Assembly: GCA_964059195.1 (NCBI GenBank)
Contig: CAXKWD010000002.1
Coordinates: 155,758,422 to 155,822,421 of the forward strand
DNA: 64,000 nt
Reading direction: 5' to 3'
From: Ectobius pallidus
Taxonomy: Eukaryota > Arthropoda > Insecta > Blattodea > Ectobiidae
Positions within the stretch are counted from its first letter, which is position 1, and each line of letters starts with the position of its first letter. The translations under genes were made by a program, and so were the position numbers. Shown here piece by piece: positions 10,742 through 20,797 of the stretch. Below the pieces are notes generated by a model. That model had not been told where the DNA came from, ran no database searches, and saw nothing but the letters and a program-made list of their open reading frames with translations.

Positions 10742-12195
10742 GATTAGATTAGATTAGATTTATTTGCCACAGACATTGTACAATGTATTAGCAATAACAA
10801 TAAACACAAATGAGATAAAATAACAATAACAATAAACACAAATGAGATAAAATATACAAGTACACATTTCACCAGATAATGTCATTGAAGTCCTTGACAC
10901 TGTACAGGGTATTTGACAACAGGTTAGATTTAATTGACCTTTTAAATGGAACATATGATAACTCCTTAATTTTGTTTGGCAATGAATTAAATAGTCTGAG
11001 GGCAACATATTCAAAACTTTTCTGGGTGGTGCTGAATTTACATTTATTTATATATAAGTTTTCATTGTTTCTGGTAGAGTAGCTATGGATAGTAGAGCAT
11101 TTATTATACAAGTGTGCATTCTTTTTTATATAGAGAAGACAGCTCAAAACAAACACTGATGGCAATGTAAGTATATTAAGTTCTGTAAAGAGTGGTTTGC
11201 AGGATGTTGTAGGCGATGCTCTAGAGATAATTCTTATTGCTCTTTTTTGCAAGATGAATATTTTGTTGGCATAAGGATGTCCTCCCCACAATAGGACTCC
11301 ATAACTGAGATGGCTGTGTATATGGGCATGATACACTAGTAAGAGTGACTTAGCATCTATGTTATGAGTTAGTACTCTCAACATAAATATACCTCTACTT
11401 ATTTTCTTGGCAACATAGTCAATGTGAGAATTCCACTCCAAATTAGTTTGGATATATAATCCTAAAAATCTTACAGGATTCCTTAGTAGGCTATTGGAGC
11501 GTTGAAGATTAATTGTCAATTCAACAGTCTTACTAGCATTAAGACTTAGGTTATTAGCATCACACCATTTAGTAATGTCAGAAGAAGCATTGTCAATACA
11601 GATAGAGTCATTTCTGTCACATGATACAAGTGCTATATCATCAGCAAAAAGATAGGTAGTGAGACAGTTCTCCCGTACTGTAGAGGGAAGATCGTTAATA
11701 TATATTATAAAAAGGACAGGACCCATGACAGAGCCTTGAGGTACACCATACTCTACCAGCTTATAATCTGATACATTATCATTAAAGAGAACAGATTGAT
11801 ACCTATTACTCAAATATGAACGCATAAGTTCTAAGCTAGATTCGCTGAAACCATAATAAACAAGTTTATGAATTAATATGTCATGGGAAACTGTATCAAA
11901 AGCCTTGGATAGATCAAAAAAATGGCTTACAACATGATCACCCTTCTCGATGCCTTCAAAACATTTTTTAATAAATGCAAGTACAGCTTCAATAGTACTA
12001 TGTCCCATTCTAAATCCATATTGTGAGGGTGTAAATATAGAGTTGCTTTCAAAATACATGGTTATTTGTTTGTTTAGTAATATTTCAAAGACCTTTGATA
12101 GCACCGGTATTATACTTATAGGCCTATAGTTTCCATAATCGGATTTACTCCCTTTCTTATGAACAGGGATAACTTTGACAACTTTAAAAGTATTT
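10742..12195 (-). mobile_element. LINE (CR1/Jockey group), 5'-truncated
   Basis: A non-LTR retrotransposon in reverse orientation. Its 3' tail is the GATTA repeat at 10742-10762 and it is truncated 5' within the reverse transcriptase near 12195. It sits inside one unit of the roughly 120-bp satellite. Confidence 0.85.
10869..12104 (-). CDS. LINE reverse transcriptase, 411 codons (fragment)
   Basis: An uninterrupted reverse-transcriptase frame. Visible motifs: QYGFRMGHST, motif A FFDLSKAFDTVSHD, YGVPQGSVMGPVLF, motif C LFADDIAL, then NLSLNASKT, FLGLYI and a thumb/C-terminal region ending near DFNDIIW. The frame is open upstream to about 12195, with VHKKGSKSDYGNYRPISI-type coding before the first methionine given here. 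No endonuclease is present, so the copy is incomplete. The codons are intact through motif A and C, which suggests a moderately young insertion. Confidence 0.85.
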   Translation of the reverse strand: MLSKVFEILLNKQITMYFESNSIFTPSQYGFRMGHSTIEAVLAFIKKCFEGIEKGDHVVSHFFDLSKAFDTVSHDILIHKLVYYGFSESSLELMRSYLSNRYQSVLFNDNVSDYKLVEYGVPQGSVMGPVLFIIYINDLPSTVRENCLTTYLFADDIALVSCDRNDSICIDNASSDITKWCDANNLSLNASKTVELTINLQRSNSLLRNPVRFLGLYIQTNLEWNSHIDYVAKKISRGIFMLRVLTHNIDAKSLLLVYHAHIHSHLSYGVLLWGGHPYANKIFILQKRAIRIISRASPTTSCKPLFTELNILTLPSVFVLSCLLYIKKNAHLYNKCSTIHSYSTRNNENLYINKCKFSTTQKSFEYVALRLFNSLPNKIKELSYVPFKRSIKSNLLSNTLYSVKDFNDIIW

Positions 12196-12840
12196 ACACA
12201 AAAGTATTAAAGACTTTACACACAGAACCTATTACACCAGGAGAAAATTTTAAACAACGTTAATTTTGTAAGAAACCACCCCTTAAATGGTTTAACCCCT
12301 ATTATGTGATCTATATTTATTTTTATCAAATTTTATAAACAAAAGCTTTTACACAAGGAAAACATTTTAAGCAAAATTAATTTGGGACAAATCACCCCTT
12401 AAATGTTTTAACCCCTATTATGTGATCTATATTTAAATACATTCTTTGATATATTTTTGTCAGACTTTACACACAGAAGCTATTCAATCAGGATAAAATT
12501 ATAAGCAAAATTAATTTTGGAAGGAACTATCCCTTAAATGTTCCAACATGAACATGAACTTTATTTAAACCGAATTCTTTGACCAATTTTTACCAGATTT
12601 TTTATACAACGCCTATAGACCAAGAGAAAAAGTAAGCAAAATTAATTCTGGAAGAAACTGCACCTTAATGTTTCAACCCCTATTATATAATCTTTATTTA
12701 AATCTACATTATTTTGCCATAGTTTGCGCACAGAGTTAATAGTAGCATGAGGAAAATTTAGGCAAACTTAATTTCTGAAGAAAGAACATCCTTCATAGCT
12801 GAAACCCCCACTAAATGGCGTTTTAAGTTTACCTTCTTTG
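12196..12840 (+). repeat. Satellite-like tandem units, about 115-135 bp (right block)
   Basis: The array continues with five or so units, marked by AACCACCCCTTAAATG and CCCCTATTATGTGATCT near 12270, 12390, 12530 and 12660. Spacing between these landmarks varies from about 117 to 137 bp. Confidence 0.75.
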
Positions 12841-13244
12841 ACCAACCATTACAACATAATTAAAGATAGAAATATTACATTAAAGTAATTTAAATATAAC
12901 CACACCAGAACATGTGTCAAGAGTAAGCCAGCAGGCATGCGATAAATAGCCTATTACTTATTTTTCTTCTTACCTTTCTGGATTTTTTGGGAAAGTGAAG
13001 AAACGCAATAGAGAATTTCTTCCTTTATTGTTACTGCAATTTATAGTAGAACAATAAGGTTCTTTCAAAACATGCATTGCTTTAAAAATTCAAGACTCCT
13101 ATTTATTTACATACTTCCTGCAGTAGTGATTGTAATGTTAGTTCATGGCCTCTAGGGTCGCTAGGTAATCTGTGCGCACATGTCCGGCTGGCAGAAAAAC
13201 TGACTGAGTTTCTTTACTGTATTAATACTATACTGTGGTATTAG

Positions 13245-14189
13245 TTACTTTTGTTGGTTTAGTTTATTTGTTTTATGAAAAAGTTCAAATCTAACAATAT
13301 TCCGAAGGGCTTTTGATTTATTGTTTGAGTGTTGAATATATTCTGCATTATATACCATAACTTCTTTGCCTCTACTATTACTTTGTTATAGATTTTTTTG
13401 TATTGGTGGTAATAACATCTGAACTTTTTTTGTGATTTGAGCGCTTTTCATCTGTCTTCTAAGGAATCTTAATCTATTGCCTGAGTTCTTAATGCCTACT
13501 GTAATCCATTTATTTTTCAGCTGGCCAGTTTTTATTCTTTTTTTAGGTAGAGCAACTTGAAAACAGTAATTGAATGTTGAGAGAAACTCTTAAATTGATC
13601 ATTTACTTGTTTTGTTGATAGACATATTCCCATGATTCTTTTTGAAGTAGAAAATTTAAATAATCAGCGTTTGTTTCGTTTATTGGCTGAATTGTTTTAA
13701 AAAAGATATTATCTGTGAGTTTGATTTTATCTTCTTGTTTATTTTGCAGGGCTTAATAATCTGAGCATAATGGTCAGAGAACCCTGTTTCAATCACACTT
13801 AGGTTGTATTCCCATACTGATCTGTTTGTGATTATCTGATCTATAGCTGACTGACAACTGGCTCCTATTCATGTTGGGATATCTACTATTGCATGCATTC
13901 CATAAGAATTTAGCATGCATTGTAATACTACAGTATTATTGTTTCCGGTACTTAACAAATCAACATTTAGATCACCCACAAGTATAATATTCTTTTTTTG
14001 ATAATGTTTGAATGATATCTTCTAAGTTTTCACTTAGGGGTGAAATGCTACTATTTGATGTTCTGTAGATACATATTAAAACTGTATTTAGCTGTGTGAG
14101 TTCTACCATACTGGTCTCAATGCTCTCTTCAATATTGAGGTTTTCAAAATGTATAAATGATTTTGCAGCTATATTCGATTTTACATATA
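13245..14189 (-). pseudogene. LINE A, endonuclease part and linker
   Basis: The minus strand reads YVKSNIAAKSFIHFENLNIE near 14170-14120, then ICIYRTSNSS, the apurinic-type endonuclease region, and later NYLNFLL-type linker coding near 13680 that resembles the linker of LINE F. Stops and frameshifts are frequent, so this is an old copy. It joins 14999-15910 on one side and 8986-9659 on the other across two younger insertions. Confidence 0.78.
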
Positions 14190-14191
14190 TA

Positions 14192-14996
14192 CTACCCGCA
14201 CGCCACTTCTTGGGCGCTGGATTTATGGGGAAGTGAGGGTCGGGGGGAACAAAACATAGCTAGTCCGCCAGTCTTTCTGCAGTGTTGTCAACCAAAGAAA
14301 TAACGTTTCAGTAGAATCGCGCGTATGGTATTTTATGTAGTGACATTTAATATACAACAATTTTAATGCAGTCTAATAATATAATGTGGTGACTGTATTG
14401 CATAACAATTAATTACATGTCATAACGGTTTGGTTATCAAATAAGTCATCAAATAAGAATATTATACATAATATAGGCTCAATATTTTTACACTGGATGA
14501 CTAATTTTAAGCATAAAGAAGAGTCTTAGCAGAACATGCTTCACCATTTCGTGTTGTAAAACGTAAGAGAGGTAAGGCATCTAAAAGTGGAGAAAACTAT
14601 AGCCATAATTTTAAACGTATTTAATACATTTTGTGAAAAGTTCGCTCAACTTTCAGTCCATGAAATTGATGTCAGAGTTCACGGGATCGTCAGAAATTAT
14701 CACATACGGAATTCTTAAAGAAGTGAGGAAAGTGTTGGATGTACAATGAAGTGTTTGTGAAATCAGCAATTCGTAAGATTGTATTTTTCCCCATAACTCA
14801 GTGCATCAGAAAAGATAATGTCAATAAATAAATAAGTATCCTGAGACAGAATGAAAGCTTAGTATTGAAGCCACTAGATGTCAGGGTATATAGCATACTT
14901 CATGTTTCAATGTTGTCAGCTTTACTTACGAAGTTGAAAGAAACCTACCGAATGAGGACCAGGGAGCCGAGCGCCCAAAAAATCGCACGCGGGTAG
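14192..14996. mobile_element. MITE with TA duplication (Tc1/mariner-like)
   Basis: The ends are CTACCCGCACGCCACTTC on the left and, inversely, CTACCCGCGTGCGATTTT on the right; both continue to TTGGGCGCT. TA is duplicated at 14190-14191 and 14997-14998. Subtracting the element joins the LINE A endonuclease frame. No transposase is visible in 805 bp. Confidence 0.82.
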
Positions 14997-14998
14997 TA

Positions 14999-15910
14999 CA
15001 TGAACCTCCATTCTTTTTATTTTTTCTACAGAATTTGGCCATTAAAGAAAAATTTGGTAAAATGAAATTCTCAATATCATCATTTTTCAATGAATGCTCC
15101 ATTATGCATACAGTATCTAAATCATTAAAATCATATAAGAAAACTTTTAAGTTTAACATTTTATTTCCTAGACTTTGAAAATTTGATGGTATATTTTCAT
15201 TGGCCTACCTATATCTTTGGAAATATCTGCACTGCTCTTTGAGTTGTTCTTTATAAAAATTCTTCTCCAACTATCTTGGGTGTTTTTTGCTGTGTTGTCT
15301 TTTGAATGACAGTGCTGAGGCTTCTCACTTGTATGTTCATTCTGTTGCTTGTCACTTCTGCTTGGTGGCACAATAGTACTAGCCTCCTCATTTGGTTTAT
15401 ATCCTAGAGCATGTATAACTTGAGGTACCCTACCTGTTTATCTTTTACAATCTTACATTTGCCAAAGTGTTTTTTTTAACTATATTTTGGTGTTGTCCAT
15501 GTCTTGTATGCAAAGACCTGTTACAACTGCTTTGATTGACTATGGATACATTTCTGAAGTGCCTAGGCTACTGATATTTTTATATGTATTGTTTGTGTTC
15601 TTCACTTTTTATTTACATAAGACGTTTGAGGTAGGTCATGTTGGTGGGGAATGTTTGGAATAACAACATTGGTATGTGTCAAGCAGGACAGTGTTTCTTT
15701 CAAGTGCCTCCTGGGATTCATTCTGCTAACATCGTTACCACCACCAATAATCACACCAAAGTCTTTGGGGGTTAGATTGCCACACTCGGCAACTCACAAC
15801 ATTTTTCAGAGTAGCACTAGGTTTTACAATGCCGACTATTTCAAAGTTTTCTGAGACTTAATAATAATTCAATAGGGATGAAACATCATGGCTGTAGCTA
15901 TCAGAGTAAG
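14999..15910 (-). pseudogene. LINE A, ORF1 esterase-like part and start of endonuclease
   Basis: Nearest the MITE, the minus strand reads LPNFSLMAKFCRKNKKNGGS, the start of a LINE endonuclease (near 15000-15090). Further upstream (15440-15905) degraded coding gives DSYSHDV, VGIVKPSAT and GVIIGGGNDVSRMN. These align with the SGNH-esterase-like blocks of the intact ORF1 at 49274-50740 (ADSHGRGL, VIGYVKPVAT, IIIGGSND). LINE A is therefore an older relative of that type. Many stops are present. The 5' end is not clear beyond about 15910. Confidence 0.7.
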
Positions 15911-16811
15911 TTATATCTTACTCTTCCTATTCTTTTTGGGTGATCCATTTCTTGATTCACTAGGCCAGCATGTTGTATTGAGGTTAGGCTTCCTTGTGTC
16001 GTTAGGAGTTTCTTAATTTGATGAATCTATCATGGCTAGGCTATTGAATTTATTTGAAGTATTCACTTTATGTATGCCGTATGTATTTGTATGCCTTCTT
16101 GACATAGGCCTACTAGTTGTTTCTTGATGACGTGTTTTTACCCATTAAGAATGCAATATGTAGGCCTACTGCACATGTAAATAACACCCTCTTACTTATT
16201 ATTTGTATAAGAACTCCATGTGGTGACATTTCTGACAAAACTTTTCAATCACAATTTTGTTGGAATAAAAAATTGGTGATATAATTTGTTTTTTCAATAG
16301 ATATCATAGCATTTTGTTCAATAGATATCATAGCAAGAGCGTTTAATCTCTTTTCTCATGTGGTGATGTTGATATCACAAGTTTACCTCTCTAAAAAAAT
16401 TATTCTAGTGTGTTATTTTTATTTTTATTGCTAATATATTTTGTTATTGGATTACCCAAATTTTTCAGTGTTCTGTGCAATACTATTCTTTCTTTAATAC
16501 AAATCATGGGCAATCTTTATATTATGAAGAAGCAGCATTCAGAAATTATGAACGTAAGGTAAGGTAGTCCCACATACACATAACAAAATATTCTTAGAGT
16601 TTCTTTAAGGAAGGCTCCAAGATTTTTAGATAATTAGCAAATGGTACCGTTTTCCCAAGTGAACTTTTGTTAATAGCAACATGGCTTATGTTAGCATTTT
16701 ATTTATGATGGTGTGTTTGCTGAATTTTTACTGATAGATAATAATCCAAATGCATTAAATATTAATTTTATTATAACCCAGTAAAGTAATTTTATTGTTT
16801 TAAAATTTCAG
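15911..16811. other. Intron sequence, little recognised
   Basis: AT-rich intron end before exon B. A short direct repeat, CAATAGATATCATAGCA, occurs twice near 16297 and 16319. Nothing else was recognised. Confidence 0.5.
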
Positions 16812-16947
16812 GGCACAGATCAAACAATGCTAGCCAAGCTACATAAAACACATGGAAGCCACAGAAATTACTTGAAGCCTAAGTCAGACATCAATACATC
16901 ATTTGGACTCAATCACTTTGCTGGAGTTGTGTTTTATGATACAAGAG
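16812..16947 (+). CDS. ck: Myosin VIIa motor domain, exon B
   Basis: This encodes [15 protein letters not shown] through [20 protein letters not shown] to YDTRG, the lower-50K part of the head that follows the relay region. The acceptor is AATTTCAG at 16804-16811 and the donor GTAATG at 16948. It starts in phase 0, matching the end of exon A, and ends after the first base of a glycine codon completed by exon C. No disabling change is seen. Intron 1 (8.9 kb) separates it from exon A. Confidence 0.96.
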
Positions 16948-17070
16948 GTAATGTGAAAATAGAAAAATTGTATTCAGCAAGCTCCCGATTATCCATGTTA
17001 ATTGGGAATGTCTCATACATTGATTTAAAAACATGGATATTCCAAATGTATTATATTATATATAGACTAA

Positions 17071-17630
17071 GGGCCTGTACGATGACCACCAGATATCATA
17101 TTTATCTGCCAGATAGAGAACCTATCTGGAAGTTGGCCAAGAATTACGTACTATGATCTCCTGACAAAATCTGTCTGGGATGTTAACTTCCAGCTAAGCT
17201 AGCAAGAAGATGGAGTGGCTGATAAACTACCAATTGCCAGTCAGGGAGCTTGGTGGAAACAAGATGGCAGCACTCCGAAGCTTCCTGGTCACCTGAATTT
17301 CAGAGTTGATGCTGGAAGATTTAATTTACACAAAAATGTCATTTTAGGCCCACATGTGAATGAAATAGAATTTGATTAATGAATTTAAAACAATATATTC
17401 TAATGAAATTTAACTGTACAAATACAAATTTGAGATGTCGCACCTAGCGGAGGCCTACCGAACTACAACAAACACACCTCTTCGCTCAATGAGGTAAGGA
17501 TAATTTTAAAAAAATTTACTGCGTTCATTCTGATAGCAGTTCAGCAGTGGTATTACAAGACATCTTCCAGTTAAGCTATCTGGAAGTCACGTATCGGGAG
17601 GAATTGTCGGCAGGTGGTAGTACAGGTCCC
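17071..17630. mobile_element. Possible MITE, GGGCCTGTAC termini
   Basis: The left end GGGCCTGTACGATGACCACC and the inverted right end GGGACCTGTACTACCACC are similar over about 18 bp and enclose 560 bp. No convincing target duplication was found. Words such as ATCTGGAAGTTGGCCAA inside recur in the small insert at 17781-17799. Confidence 0.5.
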
Positions 17631-18686
17631 AAATCACCCTTTGTGAGCGGAATACAGACATAATTGGGTGCGAAATTTTAGATTTCCTGCAAGTAATTTT
17701 GAATTTCTCACACATTATATCACCATCAATGACAATGAAACTATGATCTTGCTTGATATAAAAAATTTGTATACAAATATCTGGAAGTTGGCCAACTTCC
17801 AAATATTCCTTTACAAGAAACAATAGATATTATTAAAAAATGCTTAGTTGATTATGGAGACAGCCTACTTTATGCCGAACAATTAACTAATATACTCAGT
17901 ACTATATTAAACCAAAATTACTTCAAATTCAACGGAAAAATATATCATCAAAAAGAAGGTTTAACTCTGGGCTCGCCTTTGTCAGGTATCCTATCCAAAA
18001 TCTTTCTACAGAATATTGAAGAAAAACTAATCTAATATCATAGCTAAATTCAAACTAAAATTCTATGGAAAGTATGTAGATGAACTGATTTTAATATGCG
18101 AAACCAAAAATACACAAGATATTCTACAATGTTTTAACACATTACACAATTACTTAAATTTTACCCTAGAAGAAGCCAATAACAGATCTATTTCTTTTCT
18201 AGACTTGAACATTCTTTTGAATTAAAAAAAAAGTAAAATTCATATCTACAGAAAGCAAACTTTTTCAGATAACTTTATTAACAACTCCTCCAACCATCCC
18301 CAATCGCACAAAATAGTTACATTTAGAAACATGATCCACAGACTACTACAAATTCCACTAAGCAAAAAAGATTATAATAAGTTACAAACTATCATCCAAA
18401 TAGCTGTCAATAATGGCTATAAAAAATCCCATATTTATAAATTACTTAGTAAGATAAGAAACAGCTACAAAAAAAGCAAAAATCTAGTTTCTAAACTGTC
18501 TCCTATTATTGATAACAATAATAATAATAACAAGAAATATCTTGCCTTTACATACACAGACCCAGAATTACACAGAATCTTAAATCCTCTAAAATCCGAT
18601 AAATTCCAAATAACCTATAAAACTAACAATAACATCAAACATTTTATACAAAATACAACAAAAATTAGGAGGACTACAAACTCCAG
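17631..18686 (+). pseudogene. Penelope-like element, reverse transcriptase part
   Basis: The frames read MILLDIKNLYTNI, then PLQETIDIIKKCL, YFKFNGKIYHQKEGLTLGSP, KYVDELILICET, LNFTLEEANNRSISFLDLNI and a C-terminal linker to IKHFIQNTTKI. This is the order of Penelope-like reverse transcriptases. The catalytic YVDD is YVDE here and there are frameshifts near 18030 and 18220, so it is inactive. A 19-bp insert lies at 17781-17799. The GIY-YIG part resumes after the foreign insert, at 19524. The 5' end is unclear and may run into the possible MITE at 17071-17630. Confidence 0.85.
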
Positions 18687-19523
18687 TAGGCTATATGTCT
18701 GTGACCAGTTTCGTCTGCCCAAAAACCAGGCACTTTATCTGTATCTTTGGTGCGAATTACGTAATCGACTGGATCCTTTTCAAAATGGAGGTAACGCAAC
18801 AAGTCCGGCTCGGAGGCCATTGTTTTAAGAGGGTGGGTTTTGCAATTTTAAAAATGCATAATAAGAGAATCGGCATTGTGGTACAACAGATTTAAATTTT
18901 CACCAAATTTAGTCTTTAGACCGTAATAAAACCAGTATACCTCGAGTTTTCCAAAACGGCAAACCCGATCTGTACCGGTTTGTTCAGGAGCACTTTTGTA
19001 TTATTAAGTTCACACAGAAAATGCCCGTCCACCTCGAGGAAATTATTTACCTGGGCCAGAAAAGCGTTGTGATGACCGTGCATGCCTGCCTCGGTTGCTT
19101 TCTTCACTACAAATTTCTTATATCAGAAAGTATTTTCAACTATTTTGCCGAAAAGACTGTTATTCATTAATTTATAGGTGTTGGACAAGGGCTTTTTATC
19201 TCTGTGGACCTGTCTACTGCTTACATTACCCTGCACATAATCGTACAGTATGGGCGCTTGTTCGAAGATCCACACATTGTGAACCTTTTCCACTTTCAAA
19301 CCCATCTGTGTGTAGTATTTTAAATTTTCGCTGTGCAATAGATACCGATTCTTTGGTAGGAAGGTTGTACTTAATCTGTTATCATAATGGTGGGGAGCGA
19401 GAGGTAATTCTACATTATTTTATGTCCACCAAGGCCAGGAAGCAATGCTTGCCCGTGAGCGACCAGATTTCGAAGTCTGGAGGTAGATCAGGTCTGCTGC
19501 AAATGAGTTTGCAAGGCAATCTG
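18687..19523 (-). pseudogene. Polinton/Maverick-type DNA polymerase B fragment
   Basis: On the minus strand, frames read HSENLKYYTQMGLKVEKVH, YKLMNNSLFGKIVENTF, TKVLLNKPVQIGFAVLE, then NLLYHNADSLIMHF and KVPGFWADETG. This is the palm region of the protein-primed family-B polymerase of Polinton/Maverick elements; the usual catalytic DTDS motif is degraded (NADS), and stops interrupt. It is only the central part of the gene, with no terminal repeats or capsid genes. TCCAG flanks it on both sides (18682-18686 and 19524-19528), and removing it rejoins the Penelope-like frame. Old, non-functional copy. Confidence 0.8.
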
Positions 19524-19585
19524 TCCAGAGTCTATAAATTAAAATGCTCCGACTGTAATTATCAAATTGTACTACAACAACATTC
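19524..19585 (+). pseudogene. Penelope-like element, start of GIY-YIG region
   Basis: RVYKLKCSDCNYQ continues the reverse transcriptase linker after the polymerase insert. It corresponds to the entrance of the GIY-YIG endonuclease, then the frame is lost, so the nuclease is missing. Confidence 0.7.
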
Positions 19586-20789
19586 TATGCTGACTACTAC
19601 TCACAATAATTTATACTTCTTTTAACCTAACGCCGAGATTTAGAACCAACTATCAATACTTCTATAATATAGAAGATCAACTTATATCTTGTCTTCTATA
19701 GTTCTAGTTGGTTTTTAACTAAATGCATATATGATTTTAATTTGTTATCAACTCCTAAGGTGACCACATTCATAAACTATATGAAAAACTAAATGTAAAC
19801 GTATATATGACTTTAATGTGTTATTATTAACTCCTAAGGTGGCCATATTCACAAATTACATGAAAAACTTCATTGTTATTATTAAATGACAATATTACAA
19901 ATTCAGGAGCTGTATGCTATTAATATATAAATCTCTTAACTAATTTTATATCTGTATATAGTATACTTTAGACTGTGACTATCGCATCTTAGTTTGTTTC
20001 GTTAAGCTATCATTATAAATATGTGCATGAATATCGAACTTCAACATGTATATGACGATCATAACCTCAACCCATATATGTGGCCGTATGACTATATTAT
20101 ATACTTTGAATTAATATTATATTTGTCTCATCCATTCATGTTTATGGCATTACAAGTCTATTTATATATTTTAATTAAGAATTAAAAAGCTTATACTATG
20201 TAATTTTCTCGTATATTTACATGCTAGAGCGGCCATCTTTCTTCTTGCCTTCATTGCTTTAGATTGACTGGTTACATTCTGCCAAAGTGGCCATCTTTCT
20301 TCTTGCCTTTTTTGCATGGAGGTTGACTGATCAAGCAATGTTATCAAACTTTCTTAAATCTCACTGAAAACTACCAACCCCAGCCACATGTTTATAAATC
20401 CTTCATGTAAGCTACACCCACTTATTTATTCCATATTTTGAATATGGCACTAAATAAGTCTCTAATATAAACCTTTCAATACATGAATGCAGAAGTTTTT
20501 ATTCATGCGTTCATCAGTTTTTTGTAAATACGTTTTACACAAACCAAAGAATAAAATTCTCAAATATTCAGTAAACTTCTCTTTAAAGATCAGAAATTTA
20601 TATCTCAAAATGAACTATGTAATAGGCCTAGTCAAATACTCTCAATAAGTAATACCGTCCACTCCCTGTTTTTTTCCGGGACACGCTACTACTAGCGCCG
20701 CCAGTGAGCAGGAATGGGCAGTTACTCGTCAGCTGATATAGTTAACGTTTGTCTGTTGTGTTTTGTGTACGAAAATATAATATAAATTC
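19586..20789. other. Intron sequence with two short tandem duplications
   Basis: No gene seen. A roughly 79-bp unit (landmarks CTCCTAAGGTG, CCA.ATTCA) is duplicated at about 19719-19870. A roughly 58-bp unit (GGCCATCTTTCTTCTTGCCT) is duplicated at about 20228-20330. The region may include the 3' part of the Penelope-like element. Confidence 0.5.
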
Positions 20790-20797
20790 TAGTAAAA

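Larger units (their letters stand above)
9667..13237. mobile_element. Non-autonomous DNA transposon with 7-bp TSD, satellite-filled
   Basis: The termini are inverted repeats of about 32 bp: CACAGTATAAGTATTAATAC on the left, and the right end read inversely is CACAGTATAGTATTAATACA. GTATTAG flanks both sides (9660-9666 and 13238-13244). Removing the element and one GTATTAG restores the interrupted LINE A frame (an NTFNDYYTGIAQNI-like stretch), so the borders are firm. No transposase is visible. The interior is mostly degenerate units of about 120 bp plus a nested LINE at 10742-12195. A 7-bp duplication with CA...TG ends would suit the P superfamily, or an atypical hAT; the superfamily is inference. 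Confidence 0.85.
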
